Origin: Avisuccinivibrio_A sp964651505
GTDB lineage: Bacteria; Pseudomonadota; Gammaproteobacteria; Enterobacterales; Succinivibrionaceae
DNA length: 36,468 bases
Reading direction: 5' to 3'
NCBI GenBank assembly: GCA_964651505.1
Contig: CAZYXT010000006.1
Span: 1 to 36,468, forward strand
Made by a program: the position numbers and the translations under genes. Every line of letters starts with the position of its first letter. The stretch's first letter is position 1. The notes under the pieces were generated by a model, which was given only the letters and a program-made list of their open reading frames with translations, was not told the DNA's origin and did not search any database. This document shows positions 33,085 through 36,468 of the stretch, one piece after another.

Positions 33085-34536
33085 GTGGACACATTGCTTG
33101 AGCGTTTGCAAAAACTTGAGATCCCCAAGCGCGATTGCGGTCCCAAGATAAACGGCCGCCTGGTGCGCGTGGTGGGTCTGACTTTGGAGGCGGTCGGATT
33201 GCAGGTTGCCCTGGGGCAGATCTGCGAAATCGAAACCCCGCACGGCATGCTCGATGCCGAGGTGGTGGGCTTTTCAGGCGAGATCATCTATCTTATGGCA
33301 ACCGACGAGATGTCGGGCATCGTCCCGGGGGCCAAGGTGCGCCCCAAGAGCGCGGTCGAGTCTCTGCCATTCGGGTCGCAGCTTTTAGGACGCGTCATCG
33401 ATTCGATGGGGCGCCCCATCGACGGCCTCGGCCCCATCCGCAAAGGCGATCATTACCGCACCTATGCCATCAACCCCATGGACAGGCTCCCCATCCGCAA
33501 GCCTTTGGATGTGGGGGTGAGAGCCGTCAACGGATTGCTGACCATAGGACAGGGCCAGAGAATGGGCCTGTTTGCAGGCTCGGGCGTGGGCAAATCGGTG
33601 CTGATGGGCATGATGACCCGCGGCACCACCGCCGATGTGGTGGTGGTAGGCCTGATTGGCGAGCGCGGGCGCGAGGTCAAAGAATTTGTCGATGATATTT
33701 TGGGCCCCGAGGGGCGCGCCCGCTCGGTGGTGGTGGCCGCATCGGCTGCCTCCTCGCCTCTGATGAGGCTGCGCGGCTGCGAGACCACCTTGTCCATTGC
33801 CGAATACTTCAGAGATCAGGGGCTCAATGTGCTTTTGATGGTCGACTCTCTGACCCGTTATGCCATGGCCCAGCGCGAGATCGCCTTGTCCGTGGGCGAG
33901 CCTCCCGCCACCAAGGGTTACCCCCCGTCGGTGTTTGCCAAGCTGCCCTCACTGGTGGAGAGAGCCGGTAACGGAGGAGAAGGACAAGGCTCCATCACCG
34001 CCATTTTCACGGTGCTGGTTGAAGGCGATGATCTGCAAGATCCCATTGCCGACGCCGCCCGCGCCATCTTGGACGGACACATCGTGCTCTCGCGTCAGCT
34101 GGCCGACGCAGGACATTTCCCCGCCATCGACGTGGAGCGTTCCATTTCCCGCGTGATGCCTGCCATCGTCACCGAAGAGCATATGGTGATGGCCCGCACC
34201 ATCCGCCAATGCGTGGCCCAATACAATCAAAACCGCGAGCTCATTTCCATCGGCGCCTATCAGCAGGGATCGGATGCGGCCATCGATCAGGCCATGATGA
34301 TCAAGCCTTATATCGATGAGTATGAAGTTCAGGGCATGAAGGAAATTATTCACTACGAGGAGAGCATCAATCGCCTGCGCGCGCTGGCCATGATCTTAAT
34401 TGAAGATGCCAAGCAAAAAAGCGCAGCCTTGACTCAAAATCAGGGAGCGCCGCGGGCCCAGGCTCAATTGCAAGGGCCGCAGCAGCCGCAACAACAGGGA
34501 TCGACCCCCGTCAAGCTTAAGATGAACGGTGCTTAA
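33085..34536 (+). CDS. fliI: Flagellum-specific type III export ATPase FliI
   Basis: FliI is the hexameric ATPase that unfolds and delivers flagellar export substrates. It has the F1-beta-like core: Walker A GLFAGSGVGKS with GSGVGKS at residues 165-171, the GLIGERGREVKEF block after it, and the family signature VGEPPATKGYPPSVFAKLP near 270. The 483 residues exceed E. coli FliI (457) by a Gln/Pro/Ala-rich C-terminal tail. The start is GTG 33085 behind AGAGGA. No fliJ follows; instead the last 20 bp overlap the end of folD on the other strand. Confidence 0.97.
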   Translation: MDTLLERLQKLEIPKRDCGPKINGRLVRVVGLTLEAVGLQVALGQICEIETPHGMLDAEVVGFSGEIIYLMATDEMSGIVPGAKVRPKSAVESLPFGSQLLGRVIDSMGRPIDGLGPIRKGDHYRTYAINPMDRLPIRKPLDVGVRAVNGLLTIGQGQRMGLFAGSGVGKSVLMGMMTRGTTADVVVVGLIGERGREVKEFVDDILGPEGRARSVVVAASAASSPLMRLRGCETTLSIAEYFRDQGLNVLLMVDSLTRYAMAQREIALSVGEPPATKGYPPSVFAKLPSLVERAGNGGEGQGSITAIFTVLVEGDDLQDPIADAARAILDGHIVLSRQLADAGHFPAIDVERSISRVMPAIVTEEHMVMARTIRQCVAQYNQNRELISIGAYQQGSDAAIDQAMMIKPYIDEYEVQGMKEIIHYEESINRLRALAMILIEDAKQKSAALTQNQGAPRAQAQLQGPQQPQQQGSTPVKLKMNGA

Positions 34537-35377
34537 AGTAAGCATCCACCGTGTTTTCAATCAGGGTGGCCACGGTCATCGGTCCGACGCCGCCCGGCAC
34601 GGGGGTGATATAGGAGGCATGAGCACAGGCCTCTTCAAACTGCACGTCTCCGCACAAACCGTTTTTTGTACGATTGATGCCAACGTCAATCACCACCGCA
34701 CCGTCTTTGATCCAAGAGCCGTTTAAAAACCGAGGCTTGCCCACGGCGCAAATTACCACGTCGGCGTTTCTGACATAACGCTCCAAGTCTGCAGCAGGCG
34801 TAAAGCGGTGGGTGACCGTGACTGTGGCCCCTTTTAACAAAAGCTCCAAGGCCATGGGGCGGCCTACGATGTTCGAGGCGCCGATAACCAGTGCGTTTTT
34901 GCCCAGAGGATCGCAGCCGATGCTATCGAGCATGGTGATGATCCCGCGCGGGGTGCAGGCTCTGAGGGAGGGGACGCGCTGTGCCAGGCGGCCCATGTTG
35001 TATGGGTGGAAGCCGTCAACGTCTTTGCAGGGATCAATCTGCTCTATGACAAGGCTTTCATCTAAGTGATCGGGCAGGGGAAATTGCACCAAGATCCCGT
35101 CGATGTTGGGATCTTCGTTGCACCTTTGAATGACTTTGGTTAGTTCTTCTTGCGTGGTGCTCTCAGGCAGATCATAAGGGCAGGAGACCACTCCCACCTG
35201 TTCGCAGGCCTTGCGCTTGTTGCGAACGTAAACCTGCGAGGCAGGATCTTGTCCTACCAAAATTACCGCCAGCCCGGGAGCCCGGGCCCCGGCGGCGACG
35301 CTTTGTGCAACTTTTTGTTGCAATCTCAATTTAAGATCTTGGGCAATCTTTTTGCCATCAATCAGCTTTGCGCTCAT
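34517..35377 (-). CDS. folD: Methylenetetrahydrofolate dehydrogenase/cyclohydrolase
   Basis: FolD oxidises 5,10-methylene-THF to methenyl-THF and hydrolyses it to 10-formyl-THF, supplying one-carbon units for purines and formyl-Met. The 286-residue length fits (E. coli 288). Family motifs are present: the Y-x-x-x-K active site in VYVRNKRKACEQVG near residue 50, VQFPLPDHLD near 95, DPCKDVDGFHPYN near 115, GASNIVGRPMALELL near 160, and PVPGGVGPMTVATL near the end. The start is ATG 35377 with AGGAG 5 nt upstream; the in-frame ATG at 35407 lacks a site. Its 3' end overlaps fliI by 20 bp in convergent orientation. Confidence 0.97.
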   Translation of the reverse strand: MSAKLIDGKKIAQDLKLRLQQKVAQSVAAGARAPGLAVILVGQDPASQVYVRNKRKACEQVGVVSCPYDLPESTTQEELTKVIQRCNEDPNIDGILVQFPLPDHLDESLVIEQIDPCKDVDGFHPYNMGRLAQRVPSLRACTPRGIITMLDSIGCDPLGKNALVIGASNIVGRPMALELLLKGATVTVTHRFTPAADLERYVRNADVVICAVGKPRFLNGSWIKDGAVVIDVGINRTKNGLCGDVQFEEACAHASYITPVPGGVGPMTVATLIENTVDAYFKHRSS

Positions 35378-35398
35378 AGCATCTCCTTGTTTTTCCCT

Positions 35399-35404
35399 AT
35401 TATA
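35399..35404 (-). promoter_or_regulatory. -10 element upstream of folD
   Basis: A perfect TATAAT on the minus strand lies about 22 bp before the folD ATG, inside the short gap between the TSUP gene and folD. No matching -35 is seen at 16-18 nt, so this is only a partial promoter. Confidence 0.35.
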
Positions 35405-35427
35405 CAAAACCGTGCAGCAAGGGCTCT

Positions 35428-36261
35428 TTATTTATAAAAAGCCGAGATGAGCATTCTGACGCTGATGATGAACAAGGCAACGGCAAAGATGCGCTTTAAG
35501 GTAACCGGGCTGACGTTTTTGCCGACCTTTACGCCCAAAGGAGCGCACAATACCGATAAGGGGATGATGCACAGGGCGCCCAGCAGGTTGACATGCCCGA
35601 AGGTGCCGACGGGGGAGAGCGCGGGGGTGGAGGCGGTTGCAACCAAAATGATCGCTCCCGGGATGCACACAAACAAGGATACGGCCGAGGAGGTTCCGAT
35701 GGAGCGGTGGGGCTCGATTGAGCAGGCATTTAAGATGGGCACGGTCAGGGTGCCGCCGCCTACGCCCAGCATCACCGAAAAACAGGCAATGCCAAAGCCT
35801 ATGCACTTTTGAAAGAAGGGGCGGGGCAGCGAATCGAACATGGGCTTGGCCTTGGCGCGAAACATGGTATTAAGGCTGTTTAAGATCATGAAGGATCCGA
35901 ACATGATGGTCAGCCATTGTCCGCCGAAGTTGACCGAGATGAGGGTGCCCGTGATCACGCCCAAAAGCATGGCAACCCCCCAGTTTCTGATGACATTCAT
36001 GTCGGTGTTGCCGCGTTTATATTGCGCCACCGCCGCGGTGATGGAGGTTGGGATCATGCAGGCAAGCGAGGTGCCGGTGGCAAGCACGATGGCAATCTCA
36101 TCGCTAATGCCAAAAGCGTGAATGAAAATAAAGTAGAGGGCAGGCACGAATACCACGCCGCCGCCGATGCCGAGCAATCCTGCCAAAAAGCCTGCCAAGG
36201 CTCCGCAAACGGCCAGCACTGCCGCAGAGTAAATAATTTCGCCTGTTTCAAGTCCAAACAT
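35428..36261 (-). CDS. TauE/SafE (TSUP) family anion permease
   Basis: A 277-residue inner-membrane protein with about eight hydrophobic segments. It belongs to the family that moves sulfur-containing or other organic anions such as sulfite, sulfoacetate or taurine products. The two repeated family motifs are visible: ALAGFLAGLLGIGGGVVFVPAL near residues 20-41 and MLGVGGGTLTVPIL near 165-178. The start is ATG 36261 with GGAGG about 5 nt upstream. It lies 50 bp before folD on the same strand, but the product gives no functional link. The substrate cannot be told from sequence. Confidence 0.9.
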   Translation of the reverse strand: MFGLETGEIIYSAAVLAVCGALAGFLAGLLGIGGGVVFVPALYFIFIHAFGISDEIAIVLATGTSLACMIPTSITAAVAQYKRGNTDMNVIRNWGVAMLLGVITGTLISVNFGGQWLTIMFGSFMILNSLNTMFRAKAKPMFDSLPRPFFQKCIGFGIACFSVMLGVGGGTLTVPILNACSIEPHRSIGTSSAVSLFVCIPGAIILVATASTPALSPVGTFGHVNLLGALCIIPLSVLCAPLGVKVGKNVSPVTLKRIFAVALFIISVRMLISAFYK

Positions 36262-36410
36262 ACAAGCCTCCTTTGTGGCCCTGTATTATCCTGCAAACAT
36301 GCCTCCTGTTAAACGCCTGAAGGCAAAATTTTAAGCCTCGGATCTTTGCAATAAAGATTGGCCGGCCGTTGCGCAACTGCCCTCATCAGGCATGAATTGC
36401 AAGACGGACT

Positions 36411-36468
36411 ATGAGTGCCCTAAAACCCATCCCCTCATAATTGCAGATCATATTAGCCATAATCTGCA
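36411..36468. repeat. Second copy of repeat blocks 1 and 2, fused
   Basis: 36411-36431 is identical to 19763-19783, and 36434-36468 matches 20212-20246 with two mismatches. Here the two blocks are only 2 bp apart, so this copy either lost the 428-bp interior or represents the site before insertion. The window ends inside the repeat, so its full extent is unknown. Confidence 0.8.

Overview
The window looks like chromosomal DNA of a gammaproteobacterium, probably a gut-type facultative or strict anaerobe. An Aeromonadales/Succinivibrionaceae-like origin is my impression from protein style and is not proven. Supporting signs are overlapping GntR-type operators in front of gntK-edd, an FNR-type box, the short (Haemophilus/Helicobacter-like) form of TyrRS, tctCBA, a DnaC-type helicase loader and a fliEFGHI flagellar block. 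No rRNA, tRNA, CRISPR array or intact insertion sequence was seen.

Layout. 1-3163: a gluconate/Entner-Doudoroff locus. A 45-codon stump of a gluconate permease gene (minus strand) is divergent from gntK-edd (plus strand), with two overlapping 16-bp GntR-like operators between them; eda is absent. 3170-5721: a two-gene membrane operon (an unrecognised 6-TM protein and an NhaD/ArsB-type permease) behind a TATAAT box and a perfect FNR-type palindrome. 5844-11161: a HAD phosphatase (plus), a MATE exporter (minus) and a large PAS-GAF-GGDEF-PAS-degenerate GGDEF-degenerate EAL protein (minus). 11162-16150: a 600-bp leader region with strong hairpins, then overlapping carA-carB.

16370-20250: an apparent accessory island. 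On the minus strand it carries a CesT-family type III secretion chaperone gene followed 20 bp later by an 880-residue protein with no recognisable domain, most simply read as its cognate effector. About 0.9 kb of decayed DNA follows, containing a repeat that recurs at the right end of the window (36411-36468). The island's codon use looks more mixed than that of carAB. No injectisome genes are present; the only type III export genes here are flagellar.

20417-27773: a GNAT acetyltransferase, a tripartite tricarboxylate transporter operon tctC-tctB-tctA (minus), a DnaC-like ATPase overlapping ruvX, then tyrS and rpiA. 28012-34536: flagellar basal body, switch and export genes fliE, fliF, fliG, fliH and fliI. 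FliH is about twice the usual length because of a Pro/Ala/Gln-rich tail, and no fliJ follows fliI. 34517-36261: folD (minus), whose 3' end overlaps that of fliI by 20 bp, and a TauE/SafE (TSUP) permease (minus). The most interesting candidate for an undescribed system is the chaperone-effector pair at 16444-19493.
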